Origin: Streptomyces sp. SPB074
Lineage (GTDB): Bacteria > Actinomycetota > Actinomycetes > Streptomycetales > Streptomycetaceae
Assembly: GCF_000154905.1 (NCBI RefSeq)
Contig: NZ_GG770539.1
Coordinates: 4,256,853 to 4,298,165, forward strand
Length of the DNA: 41,313 bases
Direction of reading: 5' to 3'
Below, piece after piece: positions 31,895 to 40,727 of the stretch (positions within the stretch are counted from its first letter, which is position 1; each line of letters opens with the position of its first letter). The notes beneath the pieces were generated by a model. The model made no database searches. It was not told the origin of the DNA and worked only from the letters and a program-made list of their open reading frames with translations. The translations under genes and the position numbers were made by a program.

Positions 31895-31924
31895 TTGACC
31901 CGTACGGGGACGGGCGGGTAGCCT
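31895..31924 (+). promoter_or_regulatory. rplM-rpsI promoter
   Basis: TTGACC (31895-31900) and TAGCCT (31919-31924), 18-bp spacer, close to the principal sigma factor consensus. Start near 31931. Confidence 0.6.
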
Positions 31925-32134
31925 GGCTTCTCGTTGTGTATTGGCTTGCTCATTCTCACGTGAGGGGCCCTTACACCGGTCCACCAAGCCGATGACCAGC
32001 GGTGCGCACGCGTTTGCGTCGACGAGTGCGTCCAGGGCTGTCGTGATCGTCCGTGGTGGCCATGTCAGGACCCCCTCCCTGGCTGTTCTCGGCCCGGGAG
32101 ACACCCATCACAGAAGAAGCGAAGGCTACGACCA

Positions 32135-32578
32135 GTGCGTACGTACAGCCCCAAGCCCGGCGATGTGACTCGCCAGTGGCACGTCATCGACGCCCGGGAC
32201 GTTGTCCTGGGCCGTCTGGCGTCGACCGCCGCCAGCCTCCTGCGGGGCAAGCACAAGCCGATCTACGCCCCCCACGTCGACACCGGTGACTTCGTCGTCA
32301 TCATCAACGCCGACAAGGTGCACCTCTCCGGCAACAAGCGGACCCAGAAGCTCGCCTACCGTCACTCGGGCTACCCGGGCGGTCTGCGTTCGGTCCGTTA
32401 CGACGACCTCCTCGCGAACAACCCGGAGAAGGCCGTCGAGAAGGCCGTCAAGGGGATGCTCCCGAAGAACACCCTCGGCCGTCAGATGCTCTCGAAGCTG
32501 AAGGTCTACGCGGGCGAGCAGCACCCGCACGGTGCGCAGCAGCCGCAGCCGTTCGAGATCACTCAGGTCGCGCAGTAA
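32135..32578 (+). CDS. rplM: 50S ribosomal protein L13
   Basis: 147 aa from the GTG at 32135, GCGAAGG 8-14 nt upstream. Early-assembly protein of the 50S subunit. [39 protein letters not shown] and [20 protein letters not shown] are canonical. A long leader suggests autogenous control as in other bacteria. rpsI follows after 42 bp in the universally linked pair. Confidence 0.98.
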   Translation: MRTYSPKPGDVTRQWHVIDARDVVLGRLASTAASLLRGKHKPIYAPHVDTGDFVVIINADKVHLSGNKRTQKLAYRHSGYPGGLRSVRYDDLLANNPEKAVEKAVKGMLPKNTLGRQMLSKLKVYAGEQHPHGAQQPQPFEITQVAQ

Positions 32579-32620
32579 GTCCGGCCACCCCCTAAGACAC
32601 AGAGAATTCTGAGGAGCATC

Positions 32621-33136
32621 GTGGCCGAGACCACCGCCGAGCAGCCGATCGAAGAGGCTGTCGACGTCGAGCAGTACACCACCGAGTCCGAGGTCCCCGT
32701 CGAGGGCGAGTACACCTCGGAGTCCCTCGCCTCCGCCTTCGGCGAGCCGCAGCCGGCCGCCGGCCTGGGCCGTCGCAAGAACGCGATCGCCCGCGTCCGG
32801 ATCGTCCCGGGCTCCGGCAAGTGGAAGATCAACGGTCGCACCCTTGAGGACTACTTCCCCAACAAGGTGCACCAGCAGGAAGTCAACGAGCCCTTCAAGG
32901 TGCTCGAACTCGACAACCGCTACGACGTCATCGCCCGCATCGCGGGTGGCGGCGTCTCGGGTCAGGCCGGCGCCCTGCGTCTCGGCGTGGCCCGCGCGCT
33001 GAACGAGGCCGACGTGGACAACAACCGCGGCGCCCTCAAGAAGGCGGGCTTCCTCCGCCGCGACGACCGTGCCGTCGAGCGCAAGAAGGCCGGTCTCAAG
33101 AAGGCCCGCAAGGCCCCGCAGTACAGCAAGCGCTGA
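32621..33136 (+). CDS. rpsI: 30S ribosomal protein S9 with acidic N-terminal extension
   Basis: 171 aa from the GTG at 32621 (GAGGAG 5-10 nt upstream). The S9 core begins near residue 48 ([20 protein letters not shown]) and ends with the P-site tRNA-contacting tail QYSKR. The first 45 residues are strongly acidic ([20 protein letters not shown]), an extension seen in actinobacteria. Terminated by a clear hairpin. Confidence 0.97.
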   Translation: MAETTAEQPIEEAVDVEQYTTESEVPVEGEYTSESLASAFGEPQPAAGLGRRKNAIARVRIVPGSGKWKINGRTLEDYFPNKVHQQEVNEPFKVLELDNRYDVIARIAGGGVSGQAGALRLGVARALNEADVDNNRGALKKAGFLRRDDRAVERKKAGLKKARKAPQYSKR

Positions 33137-33162
33137 TCACGGCCCCTGCCGTATCGCTTGTT

Positions 33163-33194
33163 CGCCCCGGCGGCACTTCCGTGTCGCCGGGGCG
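33163..33194 (+). terminator. Terminator after rpsI
   Basis: 14-nt arms CGCCCCGGCGGCAC (33163-33176) and GTGTCGCCGGGGCG (33181-33194) pair with one G-U, tetraloop TTCC, 26 bp after the rpsI stop. Confidence 0.8.
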
Positions 33195-33202
33195 TTCGCG
33201 TA

Positions 33203-33264
33203 CCCGGCGGGCATCCGGCGGGCGCGCGACGTCCCCGGCGGGCATCCGCTGGGCGCGCGACGTC
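33203..33264 (+). repeat. 31-bp tandem repeat, two copies
   Basis: Units 33203-33233 and 33234-33264 differ at two positions; each starts CCCGGCGGGCATCCG and ends GGGCGCGCGACGTC. A degenerate third start (CCCGGGGGGACCCGG) follows. Located between the rpsI terminator and glmM. Confidence 0.85.
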
Positions 33265-33372
33265 CCCGGGGGGACCCGGTGTATGCGGTATGACGTATAA
33301 CAACTGATGTGCGAAGTGCGGCGGCCCGGTGAACGGCGGGGTCGCGCGTGACAGCGAGCGGGAGGAATCCAG

Positions 33373-34740
33373 GTGGGACGGCTCTTCGGGACGGACGGCG
33401 TACGCGGGGTCGCGGGCGTCGATCTGACGGCCGAGCTCGCGCTCGGGCTCGCGGTCGCGGCGGCGCACGTACTGGGTGAGGTGGGGAGCAGGCCGGGGCA
33501 CCGGCCGACCGCCGTGGTGGGGCGCGATCCGCGCGCCTCGGGCGAGTTCCTGGAGTCCGCCGTCGTCGCGGGCCTCGCGAGCGCCGGGGTGGACGTGCTG
33601 CGCGTCGGCGTGCTGCCGACGCCCGCGATCGCGCACCTGACCGGGGTGCTCGGCGCCGACTTCGGCGTCATGCTCTCGGCGAGCCACAACGCCATGCCGG
33701 ACAACGGCATCAAGTTCCTCGCGCGTGGCGGGCACAAGCTCGCCGACGAGCTGGAGGACCGCGTCGAGGCCCAGTACCACCGCCACCGCGAGCCCGGGGC
33801 CACCGAGTGGTCGCGGCCGACCGGCGCCGATGTCGGCCGGGTGCGTGACTACGACGAGGGCTTCGACCAGTACGTCGCGCACCTCGTCGCCGTGCTCCCC
33901 AACCGTCTCGACGGCCTCCGCGTCGTCCTGGACGAGGCGCACGGCGCCGCCGCCCGCGTCTCGCCCGAAGCCTTCGCGCGCGCCGGGGCCGAGGTCATCA
34001 CGACGATCGGCACCGAGCCGGACGGCCTCAACATCAACGACGGCGTCGGCTCCACGCACCTCGCCCAGCTCCAGGCCGCCGTCGTCGCCCACCAGGCGGA
34101 CTTCGGCATCGCGCACGACGGCGACGCCGACCGCTGCCTCGCCGTGGACGCCGAGGGCCGCGAGATCGACGGCGACCAGATCCTCGCCGTCCTCGCCCTC
34201 GCGATGCGCGAGCACGGCACGCTCCGCAAGAACACCGTCGTCGCCACCGTCATGTCGAACCTTGGCTTCAAGCTCGCCATGGAGCGCGAGGGCGTGCACT
34301 TCGAGGAGACGCGCGTCGGCGACCGGTACGTCCTCGAACGCATGAAGGCGGAGGGGTACGCGCTCGGCGGCGAGCAGTCCGGGCACGTCATCCTCCTCGA
34401 CCACGCGACGACGGGCGACGGCACCCTGACCGGGCTCATGCTCGCCGCGCGCATGGCGGAGACCGGGCGCTCCCTCGCGGACCTCGCCTCCGTCGTCACC
34501 CGCCTGCCGCAGGTCCTCGTCAACGTCCCCGACGTCGACCGCTCCCGCGTCGCCTCGGCCCCCGAGCTGCGCACCGCCGTCGAGGAGGCCGAGCACGCGC
34601 TCGGCACGACGGGCCGCGTCCTGCTCCGCCCCTCCGGCACCGAACCGCTCGTGCGGGTCATGGTCGAGGCGGCGGACATCGAGCAGGCACGCTCGGTGGC
34701 GAGTGGCCTCGCGGACGCCGTGAAGTCGGCGCTGGGCTGA
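33373..34740 (+). CDS. glmM: Phosphoglucosamine mutase GlmM
   Basis: 455 aa from the GTG at 33373 with GGAGGAA upstream. It converts glucosamine-6-phosphate to glucosamine-1-phosphate for UDP-GlcNAc and peptidoglycan synthesis. N-terminus [15 protein letters not shown], catalytic phosphoserine S104 in SASHN (followed by AMPDNGIKF, where most relatives have PMPDNGIKF), Mg-binding [11 protein letters not shown], sugar-binding GGEQSGHVI and the C-terminal phosphate loop [14 protein letters not shown]. It works in the same pathway as glmS at 37227. Confidence 0.97.
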   Translation: MGRLFGTDGVRGVAGVDLTAELALGLAVAAAHVLGEVGSRPGHRPTAVVGRDPRASGEFLESAVVAGLASAGVDVLRVGVLPTPAIAHLTGVLGADFGVMLSASHNAMPDNGIKFLARGGHKLADELEDRVEAQYHRHREPGATEWSRPTGADVGRVRDYDEGFDQYVAHLVAVLPNRLDGLRVVLDEAHGAAARVSPEAFARAGAEVITTIGTEPDGLNINDGVGSTHLAQLQAAVVAHQADFGIAHDGDADRCLAVDAEGREIDGDQILAVLALAMREHGTLRKNTVVATVMSNLGFKLAMEREGVHFEETRVGDRYVLERMKAEGYALGGEQSGHVILLDHATTGDGTLTGLMLAARMAETGRSLADLASVVTRLPQVLVNVPDVDRSRVASAPELRTAVEEAEHALGTTGRVLLRPSGTEPLVRVMVEAADIEQARSVASGLADAVKSALG

Positions 34741-34794
34741 GGCCGGGCGGGGGCGCGGGCGGGGGCGCGGGGGGCGGGTCCACCGCGTCCGTCG

Positions 34795-34828
34795 CCCCGG
34801 CCGCGCGGGGTCCGGTCCGCGGCCGGGG
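34795..34828 (+). terminator. Terminator after glmM
   Basis: Perfect 11-nt arms CCCCGGCCGCG (34795-34805) and CGCGGCCGGGG (34818-34828), 12-nt loop, 55 bp after the glmM stop and preceded by a G-rich purine tract (34741-34780). Confidence 0.65.
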
Positions 34829-34902
34829 TGGCATGAGGCATCCTGGGGGTCTGTCAACTCCCTGTCAGCAGTGCCAGGTTCGCCCCACGGAGGACCCTTT
34901 TC

Positions 34903-35682
34903 ATGAGCTACGACCCCCGCGTCGACACGAGCAGGCCGCACCCCGCGCGCGTCTACGACTGGCTTCTCGGGGGCGTCGACAACTTCCCCGCGGACCGTGC
35001 CGTGGGGGAGGGGCTGCCCGCCGGGGCGCGGCTCAACGCCCGGCGCAACCGGCAGTTCATGCACCGCGCGGCCCGGTACGTGGCGGGGCGGGGCGTCCGG
35101 CAGTACCTCGACATCGGCAGCGGCATCCCGACCGAGCCCAACCTCCACCAGGTCGTGCAGGAGTTCGTCCCGGGCGCCCGCGTCCTCTACGCCGACAACG
35201 ACCCCCTCGTCCTCGCGCACTCCTCGGCGCTCCTCGCCGGGACCCCCGAGGGCGCGACGGCCTATCTCGACGCGGACGTCCGTGCCCCGGCCGAACTCCT
35301 GGACCGCGCGGGCGACTTCCTCGACCTGCGGCGTCCCCTCGCGCTCTCGCTCGTCGCCCTGCTGCACTTCGTGCCGGAGGACCAGGACCCCTACACGATC
35401 GTGCGGACGCTCGTCTCCCGCCTGGCGCCCGGGAGTTACCTCGTCCTGACGCACGGCACGGCGGACGAGCACCCCGAGCTGGAGGAGACGACGAAGGACA
35501 GCTACCGCCGCGGCGCGATCCCGCTCCGGATGCGGACCCGCCAGGAGGTCGAGCGGTTCTTCACGGGACTCGACCTCGTCGCCCCCGGACTCGTCACCGC
35601 CAACTACTGGTACCAGGACGGGGACAGGGTGCCGCCGCAGGAACGCAGCGGGTTCTGGGCCGGGGTGGCGCGGGTCCGGTAG
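34903..35682 (+). CDS. SAM-dependent methyltransferase, Methyltransf_19 (DUF574) family
   Basis: 259 aa. This family is greatly expanded in Streptomyces. Diagnostic parts: RPHPARVYDWLLGGVDNFPA near the N-terminus, the SAM-binding YLDIGSGIPTEPNLHQ (about 67-82), acidic YADNDPLVLAH, and the Rossmann core LSLVALLHFVPEDQDPYTIV. The C-terminal RQEVERFFTGLDLVAPGLVT completes the class I fold. Substrate unknown. GGAGG lies 10-14 nt before the ATG. It converges on coaA; the 124-bp gap has repeated CGGTCGGTCGCG segments but no clean terminator. Confidence 0.9.
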   Translation: MSYDPRVDTSRPHPARVYDWLLGGVDNFPADRAVGEGLPAGARLNARRNRQFMHRAARYVAGRGVRQYLDIGSGIPTEPNLHQVVQEFVPGARVLYADNDPLVLAHSSALLAGTPEGATAYLDADVRAPAELLDRAGDFLDLRRPLALSLVALLHFVPEDQDPYTIVRTLVSRLAPGSYLVLTHGTADEHPELEETTKDSYRRGAIPLRMRTRQEVERFFTGLDLVAPGLVTANYWYQDGDRVPPQERSGFWAGVARVR

Positions 35683-35806
35683 CCCCGGACGGGCGCCGAA
35701 CCCGCCCTCGCGCGGCGCCCGGTCGGTCGCGGGGTGCCCGGCGGGCGGCGTGGCCCCCCGGTCGGTCGCGTGGCCCCCGGCCGGCCGCGTGGCGCGCGGT
35801 CCGGGG

Positions 35807-36793
35807 TCAGAGCTTGCGCAGGCGGACGCGCTGGACCTTGTGGTCGGGGCCCTTCCGTATGACGAGCGTCGCGCGGCCCCGGGTCGGCGCCACGTTCTCG
35901 ATGAGGTTGGGCTCGTTGATGGTGCGCCAGGTGCGGCGGGCGTAGGCCAGGGCCTCCTCCTCGGAGACCTGCGTGTACTTGCGGAAGTACGAGGACGGGT
36001 CCTGGAAGGCCGTCTCGCGCAGGCGGCGGAAGCGGTTCAGGTACCAGCCGCGGATGTCCTGCGGGCGCGCGTCCACGTACACGCTGAAGTCGAAGTAGTC
36101 CGCGAGGCCGACGCGGGTACGTCCGTCGCTGCCCGGCAGGGCGGGCTGGAGGACGTTGAGGCCCTCCACGATGAGGATGTCCGGGCGCGAGACGGTCAGG
36201 CGCTCGCCGGGCACGATGTCGTAGGTGAGGTGCGAGTAGACGGGCGCGGTCACGTTGTCCTTGCCCGCCTTCACGTCCGCGACGAAGCGGGTCAGCGCCC
36301 TGCGGTCGTACGACTCGGGGAAGCCCTTGCGCGCCATGAGGCCGCGCTTCTCCAGCTCCGCCATCGGGTACAGGAAGCCGTCCGTCGTGACCAGCTCGAC
36401 GCGCGGGTGCTCCGGCCACCGCGCGAGCAGCGCCTGCAACAGGCGCGCGACGGTGGACTTGCCGACCGCGACACTCCCCGCGACACCGATCACGAACGGT
36501 GTCCCGTACTGCGTGCCCTGCTCGCCGAGGAAGGTGTTGAGCGAGCCGCGCAGGGCGTCGTTGGCGTCCACGTACAGATTCAGCAGGCGCGAGAGCGGCA
36601 GGTAGACATCCCGGACCTCGTCGAGGTCGATGACGTCGCCGAGGCCGCGCAGCCGCTCGACCTCGGCGGCCGTCAGCGGCAGCGGGGTCTTGGCGCGCAG
36701 CGCGCTCCACTCGTCCCTGGTCAGATCCACGTAGGGAGTCGCCTCCGGCCTGCGGTGGACGCTCCTCGGGGGTGAGGTGATCACACCTCCCAT
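35807..36793 (-). CDS. coaA: Pantothenate kinase, type I
   Basis: 328 aa from the ATG at 36793; a GTG three codons in (MITSPP) is the alternative and may be preferred by family length, though GGGAGG then lies almost on top of it. It phosphorylates pantothenate with ATP, the first step of CoA synthesis. P-loop [12 protein letters not shown], then VTTDGFLYP and [27 protein letters not shown] and [11 protein letters not shown], typical of the bacterial CoaA fold. The frame stays open upstream but that part overlaps the divergent small gene's leader and shows no family similarity. Confidence 0.94.
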   Translation of the reverse strand: MGGVITSPPRSVHRRPEATPYVDLTRDEWSALRAKTPLPLTAAEVERLRGLGDVIDLDEVRDVYLPLSRLLNLYVDANDALRGSLNTFLGEQGTQYGTPFVIGVAGSVAVGKSTVARLLQALLARWPEHPRVELVTTDGFLYPMAELEKRGLMARKGFPESYDRRALTRFVADVKAGKDNVTAPVYSHLTYDIVPGERLTVSRPDILIVEGLNVLQPALPGSDGRTRVGLADYFDFSVYVDARPQDIRGWYLNRFRRLRETAFQDPSSYFRKYTQVSEEEALAYARRTWRTINEPNLIENVAPTRGRATLVIRKGPDHKVQRVRLRKL

Positions 36794-36938
36794 TGTCACG
36801 CCCGCGATACGCGCGGCGGGGGTGGGGTGCGTCACGCGCGAGGGCGGCGGGGTGGCGGGGCGCGGGGAGAGGGGGGCGCGCGACTGTGGATTTTCTGTGG
36901 AAGCGGCGAGTAGCTTCTGTCGCCGGGAGGTGGTGCGT

Positions 36939-37166
36939 GTGTGGCGTACGCAGTGGTGGCGTCGTGACGGAGAGCGACGGAAGGCCGGGCGTGAGGCGCG
37001 GGCCAGGGGGCGGCGTGAGGCGCGGCTCGCCGGGCTCGCCGAGGACCTGCCGGACGAGGGCATAGGGGAGGACCTGGAGGCGCTCGCGGACGCCTACCGC
37101 TTCGGCAGCAAGCCCCGCTGCGAGGAGGTCGAGTACCTGGCGCTGCTCGCGGAGGCGCGCGAATGA
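36939..37166 (+). CDS. Small basic protein of unknown function
   Basis: 75 aa from the GTG at 36939, chosen because GGGAGG (36925-36930) is 8 nt upstream; in-frame GTGs at 36930 and 36933 are too close to it. Very basic first half ([20 protein letters not shown], then [12 protein letters not shown]) and an acidic second half with [20 protein letters not shown]. Third codon positions are strongly GC in the second half, supporting real coding. No family recognised. It lies between divergent coaA and co-oriented glmS (60 bp before it), which starts on its own probable promoter. Confidence 0.6.
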   Translation: MWRTQWWRRDGERRKAGREARARGRREARLAGLAEDLPDEGIGEDLEALADAYRFGSKPRCEEVEYLALLAEARE

Positions 37167-37214
37167 GGCCGAGTGGGGCCGCGTCGCTCTCCGTCGCCGG
37201 GCGCCCCCGCGCCG

Positions 37215-37220
37215 TAGTCT
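37215..37220 (+). promoter_or_regulatory. Candidate -10 of a leaderless glmS transcript
   Basis: TAGTCT ends six bases before the glmS ATG and there is no Shine-Dalgarno sequence (TTCCGAT lies between). A -35 is not obvious. This excludes a glmS-type ribozyme leader here. Confidence 0.45.
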
Positions 37221-37226
37221 TCCGAT

Positions 37227-39074
37227 ATGTGCGGAATTGTGGGATATGCCGGAACGCAGTCGGCTCTTGACGTCGTCCTCGCCGGGCTCCGTCGCCTGGA
37301 GTACCGGGGCTACGACTCGGCGGGCGCCGCCGTGCTCGCGGACGGGGGACTCGCGACGGCGAAGAAGTCGGGCAAGCTCGCCAACCTGGAGAAGGAGCTG
37401 ATGGAACGGCCGTTGCCGAGCGCGACGACCGGCATCGGCCACACGCGCTGGGCCACCCACGGCGCCCCCAACGACGCCAACGCCCACCCCCATCTCGACA
37501 ACGCCGGGCGGGTCGCTGTCGTCCACAACGGCATCATCGAGAACTTCGCCGAACTGCGCGCCGAACTCCGCGCGCGCGGCCACCACCTGGAGTCCGAGAC
37601 GGACACCGAGACCGTCGCGCACCTCCTCGCCGAGGCGTACGGCGCGCACGGCGATCTCGCCGCCGCCATGCGCGAGGTGTGCGGGCGCCTCCAGGGGGCC
37701 TTCACGCTCGTCGCCGTGCACGCCGACGCCCCCGAGAGGGTCGTCGGCGCCCGCCGCAACTCGCCGCTCGTCGTCGGTGTCGGCGAGGGCGAGTACTTCC
37801 TCGCCTCCGACGTCGCCGCCTTCATCGACCACACGCGCACGGCGATCGAACTGGGCCAGGACCAGGTGGTCGAGGTGTGGCCCCAGGGCGTCGCGGTCAC
37901 CGGTTTCGACGGGCTCCCCGCCGAGGTCCGCACGTACCACGTGGACTGGGACGCCTCGGCGGCCGAGAAGTCCGGCTACGCCTCCTTCATGCTCAAGGAG
38001 ATCGCCGAGCAGCCGAAGGCCGTCGCCGATACGCTCCTGGGCCGCGTGGACGAGTCCGGGACGCTCCTCCTGGACGAGGTGCGGGTCCCGCCCGAGGCGC
38101 TGCGCGAGACGTCGAAGATCGTCGTCGTGGCCTGCGGGACCGCCTTCCACGCCGGGCTCATCGCCAAGTACGCCATCGAGCACTGGACGCGCCTGCCCTG
38201 CGAGGTCGAGCTGGCCAGCGAGTTCCGCTACCGGGACCCGATCCTCGACCACCGCACGCTCGTCATCGCGATCTCGCAGTCCGGCGAGACCATGGACACC
38301 CTCATGGCGCTGCGCCACGCCCGTGAACAGGGAGCGCGCGTCCTCGCCATCTGCAACACCAACGGCTCGACCATCCCGCGCGAGTCCGACGCCGTTCTCT
38401 ACACGCACGCGGGTCCCGAGGTCGCCGTCGCCTCCACGAAGGCGTTCCTGACCCAGCTCGTCGCCTGCTACCTCGTCGCCCTGTGGCTCGCGCAGCACCG
38501 GGGCGAGAAGTTCGGCGACGAGATCGGCGAGGTCGTCTCGGAGCTGGCCGGCATCCCGGCCGACCTGGAACGCGTGCTGGAGACGATGGAGCCGGTGCGG
38601 GAGCTCGCGCGCTCCCTCGCCGGGCACGACACGGTCCTCTTCCTCGGCCGCCACGTCGGCTACCCCGTCGCCCTCGAAGGCGCCCTCAAGCTCAAGGAAC
38701 TCGCGTACATGCACGCCGAGGGCTTCGCCGCCGGGGAGCTGAAGCACGGGCCCATCGCGCTCATCGACCAGGGGCTGCCCGTCGTCGTCCTCGTGCCCTC
38801 CCCGCGCGGTCGCTCGGTCCTGCACGACAAGATCGTCTCCAACATCCAGGAGATCCGGGCCCGCGGGGCGCGCACGGTCGTCATCGCGGAGGAGGGCGAC
38901 GAGGCGGTGGCCCCGTACGCGGACCACCTCGTGGAGGTCCCCGAGGTACCCACGCTCCTCCAGCCGCTCGTGGCGACGGTCCCGCTCCAGGTCTTCGCGT
39001 GCGAGCTGGCGACCGCGCGGGGCAACGAGGTGGACCAGCCGAGGAACCTGGCGAAGTCGGTGACGGTGGAGTGA
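37227..39074 (+). CDS. glmS: Glutamine-fructose-6-phosphate aminotransferase (isomerizing)
   Basis: 615 aa. It makes glucosamine-6-phosphate from fructose-6-phosphate and glutamine, the entry to amino sugar and peptidoglycan synthesis. N-terminal class II glutaminase with nucleophile Cys2 (MCGIVGYAG), GHTRWATHG and HNGIIENF. Two SIS domains follow with CGTAFHAGL, ISQSGETMDT and ASTKAFLTQ, and the C-terminal catalytic region ends QPRNLAKSVTVE. Length is normal for the family. Streptomycetes often have a second glmS; this one is near glmM and acpS as in related genomes. Confidence 0.97.
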   Translation: MCGIVGYAGTQSALDVVLAGLRRLEYRGYDSAGAAVLADGGLATAKKSGKLANLEKELMERPLPSATTGIGHTRWATHGAPNDANAHPHLDNAGRVAVVHNGIIENFAELRAELRARGHHLESETDTETVAHLLAEAYGAHGDLAAAMREVCGRLQGAFTLVAVHADAPERVVGARRNSPLVVGVGEGEYFLASDVAAFIDHTRTAIELGQDQVVEVWPQGVAVTGFDGLPAEVRTYHVDWDASAAEKSGYASFMLKEIAEQPKAVADTLLGRVDESGTLLLDEVRVPPEALRETSKIVVVACGTAFHAGLIAKYAIEHWTRLPCEVELASEFRYRDPILDHRTLVIAISQSGETMDTLMALRHAREQGARVLAICNTNGSTIPRESDAVLYTHAGPEVAVASTKAFLTQLVACYLVALWLAQHRGEKFGDEIGEVVSELAGIPADLERVLETMEPVRELARSLAGHDTVLFLGRHVGYPVALEGALKLKELAYMHAEGFAAGELKHGPIALIDQGLPVVVLVPSPRGRSVLHDKIVSNIQEIRARGARTVVIAEEGDEAVAPYADHLVEVPEVPTLLQPLVATVPLQVFACELATARGNEVDQPRNLAKSVTVE

Positions 39075-39259
39075 GGGGGCGGGGGGTGAGGGGGTGAGCG
39101 GTGAAGGGGGCGGCACGTGGCGGCGGGCTCGGTGATGGGTGCGGTGGCGGGCCCGGCGGCAGGCTCGGTGGCGGGTGAGCCCGGTGTGCGGTGCGGGGGC
39201 GGTGCGCCGGGCGCGTGGGGGGCCGGCGGGCCCGGGGCGTAGGTTTTCCCCGGGCCGGG

Positions 39260-39283
39260 GTTCCTTCCCGGCCGGGAAGGAAC
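39260..39283. promoter_or_regulatory. Perfect 24-bp palindrome over the acpS ribosome binding site
   Basis: GTTCCTTCCCGG (39260-39271) and CCGGGAAGGAAC (39272-39283) are exact reverse complements with no spacer. The right arm contains AAGGA (39277-39281), the best Shine-Dalgarno for the acpS GTG at 39291. Folded in RNA it would hide the ribosome binding site in a 10-bp stem; as DNA it could be an operator. A shorter palindrome, CCCCGGGCCGGGG, abuts it on the left. Confidence 0.7.
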
Positions 39284-39290
39284 GGCTCCC

Positions 39291-39659
39291 GTGATCATCG
39301 GTGTCGGTATCGACGTGGCGGAGATCGACCGCTTCGGCGCGGCCCTGCGCCGCACTCCGCAGCTCGCGGAGCGCCTTTTCACCGGGGGCGAGACCACGCT
39401 CCCCGACGGCGAGCCGCGCGGTATCGCCTCGCTCGCCGCGCGCTTCGCCGCGAAGGAGGCCCTGGCCAAGGCGCTGGGCGCCCCCGCCGGGCTGCGCTGG
39501 ACCGACGCCGAGGTCTGCGCCGAGCCGGGCGGCCGTCCCTACCTGCGCGTCCGCGGCACGGTCGCGGCGCGCGCGGCGGAGCTGGGCGTCCGCCACTGGC
39601 ACGTCTCGCTGAGCCACGACGCGGGCGTGGCCTCGGCGGTGGTGATCGCCGAGGGGTGA
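39291..39659 (+). CDS. acpS: Holo-[acyl-carrier-protein] synthase
   Basis: 122 aa from the GTG at 39291. It transfers the 4'-phosphopantetheine arm of CoA to acyl carrier proteins. Mg/CoA site residues D8 ([12 protein letters not shown]) and E56 ([13 protein letters not shown]), and the C-terminal [16 protein letters not shown], are the AcpS signature. The upstream 216-bp gap after glmS is G-rich with GCGGTG-type repeats, ending in a 24-bp palindrome over the ribosome binding site. Functionally linked with coaA, which makes its CoA donor. Confidence 0.96.
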   Translation: MIIGVGIDVAEIDRFGAALRRTPQLAERLFTGGETTLPDGEPRGIASLAARFAAKEALAKALGAPAGLRWTDAEVCAEPGGRPYLRVRGTVAARAAELGVRHWHVSLSHDAGVASAVVIAEG

Positions 39660-39679
39660 CCGCCTCCGGGCGGCCCGCC

Positions 39680-39754
39680 CCGGCCCGTACCGCCCGGGTC
39701 CGTACCGCCCCGGCCCGTACCGCCCGGGTCCGTACCGCCCGGGTCCGTACCGCG
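39680..39754 (+). repeat. Five tandem 15-bp repeats
   Basis: Units at 39680, 39695, 39710, 39725 and 39740. Two variants alternate: CCGGCCCGTACCGCC in units 1 and 3, CGGGTCCGTACCGCC in units 2, 4 and 5 (last base G in unit 5). They lie between the 3' ends of the convergent acpS and transporter genes. Confidence 0.9.
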
Positions 39755-39777
39755 CGCGCCCTCGCGTCGCGTTCCGG

Positions 39778-40621
39778 CTAGGCCAGCTCCAGGACCGCGA
39801 TCCCGCCCAGTACCACCGCGCTCGCGACAAGCCGCCACCTCCCCAGTCGTTCCCTGAACACCACCGCCCCGATCACCGCCGCGATGACGATGCTCGTCTC
39901 GCTCCGCGCCGCGATGCTCGCCAGGTCCCCGTACGCCTGCGCCCCCACGACGAGCCCGTAGGCCGAGAGCGAGAGGACCCCGCCGAGCACACCCGTCCGC
40001 CAGCCCACCCGTATGCGCTCGCCGAAGCGGTCGCGCCAGCGGATAAGGGCGAGGAGCGGAAGCACGGGTCCCTGGAGCAGGAACATCCAGCCGATGTACC
40101 CGAGCACGGTCCCCGCGTCCCGCACGCCCGTGCCGTCCACGACGGTGTAGCTCGCGATCATCACGCCCGTGCCGAGCGCGGCGGCGAGCGCCGGCCACTG
40201 GGCCCGCCCCGGTGGGCCGTCCGCGAGGGCGAGCCCCGCGAGGCCGAGGGAGATGACGATGACGCCGAGCGCCTGCCCCCCCGGGCAGCGCCTGCCCGAG
40301 CAGCACCGTCGACGCGAGCGCGACGAGCCAGGGCGAGGTGCCGCGCGCGATCGGGTACATCTGGCCGAAGTCGCCCAGCCGGTACGCCTGGAGCAGCAGC
40401 CATTGGTAGACCGCCTGCAACAGGGCCGAGGCGATCAGGAACGGCCAGGCGCGCGCCTCCGGGACGGGCGTCCAGCAGGCGATGAGCGCGCCGCAGACCG
40501 TGTAGACGAGGTTGATCATCACCGTGCGCGCCGCCTTGTCGGCGGCCGCGTGCGAGAGGGCGTTCCAGATGGCGTGCGGCAGCGCCGCCGTGAGCACGGC
40601 GACGGGGACGGCGGCGGGCAC
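39778..40621 (-). pseudogene. EamA/DMT-family transporter, frameshifted at a C7 run
   Basis: Ten-helix drug/metabolite transporter of about 280 aa, read from a GTG at 40621 with AAGGAG 7 nt upstream (MPAAVPVAVLTAALPHAIWN). The first half runs in one frame through YPIARGTSPWLVALASTVLL and GQALPGG. At seven consecutive C (plus 40276-40282; G on the coding strand) the frame shifts by one. Removing one base restores QALGVIVISLGLAGLALADG and joins the second half, which continues with ATG-like VMIASYTVVDGTGV to YGDLASIAARSETSIVIAAV and the stop at 39778. The total of 844 nt is one more than a multiple of three. Either a sequencing error, a recent inactivation or a phase-variable tract. It diverges from an RpiR-type regulator. 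Substrate unknown. Confidence 0.85.
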
Positions 40622-40667
40622 TCGGTTCTCCTTCCCGCGGTGGAATCCGTTCGGGCGCGACGTCTCC

Positions 40668-40697
40668 CGCTCGCCGTTCCGTGCGGCACGGCGAGCG
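40668..40697. promoter_or_regulatory. Inverted repeat in the transporter/RpiR divergent gap
   Basis: Perfect 10-nt arms CGCTCGCCGT (40668-40677) and ACGGCGAGCG (40688-40697) around a 10-nt centre, between the two divergent starts. Two GAATTCC boxes (40705-40711 and 40736-40742), 31 bp apart, flank the regulator's start as a second candidate site. Confidence 0.5.
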
Positions 40698-40727
40698 AGG
40701 AACTGAATTCCAAGGTGCACTATTTTC

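Larger units (their letters stand above)
31793..32134. other. 342-bp divergent region: rplM promoter and leader
   Basis: No credible gene. It contains the leaderless-type promoter of the leftward membrane protein, an 18-bp perfect palindrome (31862-31879), the rplM promoter (31895-31924) and a leader of about 205 nt. In the leader I see only imperfect stems (for example CTCCCTGG with CCCGGGAG near 32075-32100). An L13-binding control element is possible but cannot be shown. Confidence 0.6.

Noticed and set aside
36777..36938. Longer version of the small protein upstream of glmS
   Set aside because: It would overlap the coaA start region on the other strand and has no SD; the GTG at 36939 has GGGAGG at the right distance.
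37167..37226. glmS ribozyme/riboswitch
   Set aside because: Only 60 bp separate the genes and the likely transcript starts at the ATG; the glmS ribozyme is known from Firmicutes.
39680..39754. CRISPR-like array
   Set aside because: 15-bp units are directly adjacent with no spacers and no cas genes nearby.
35604..39830. A 1408-codon open frame on the minus strand
   Set aside because: Antisense to glmS and acpS and out of frame with coaA; no recognisable domain, typical high-GC shadow.
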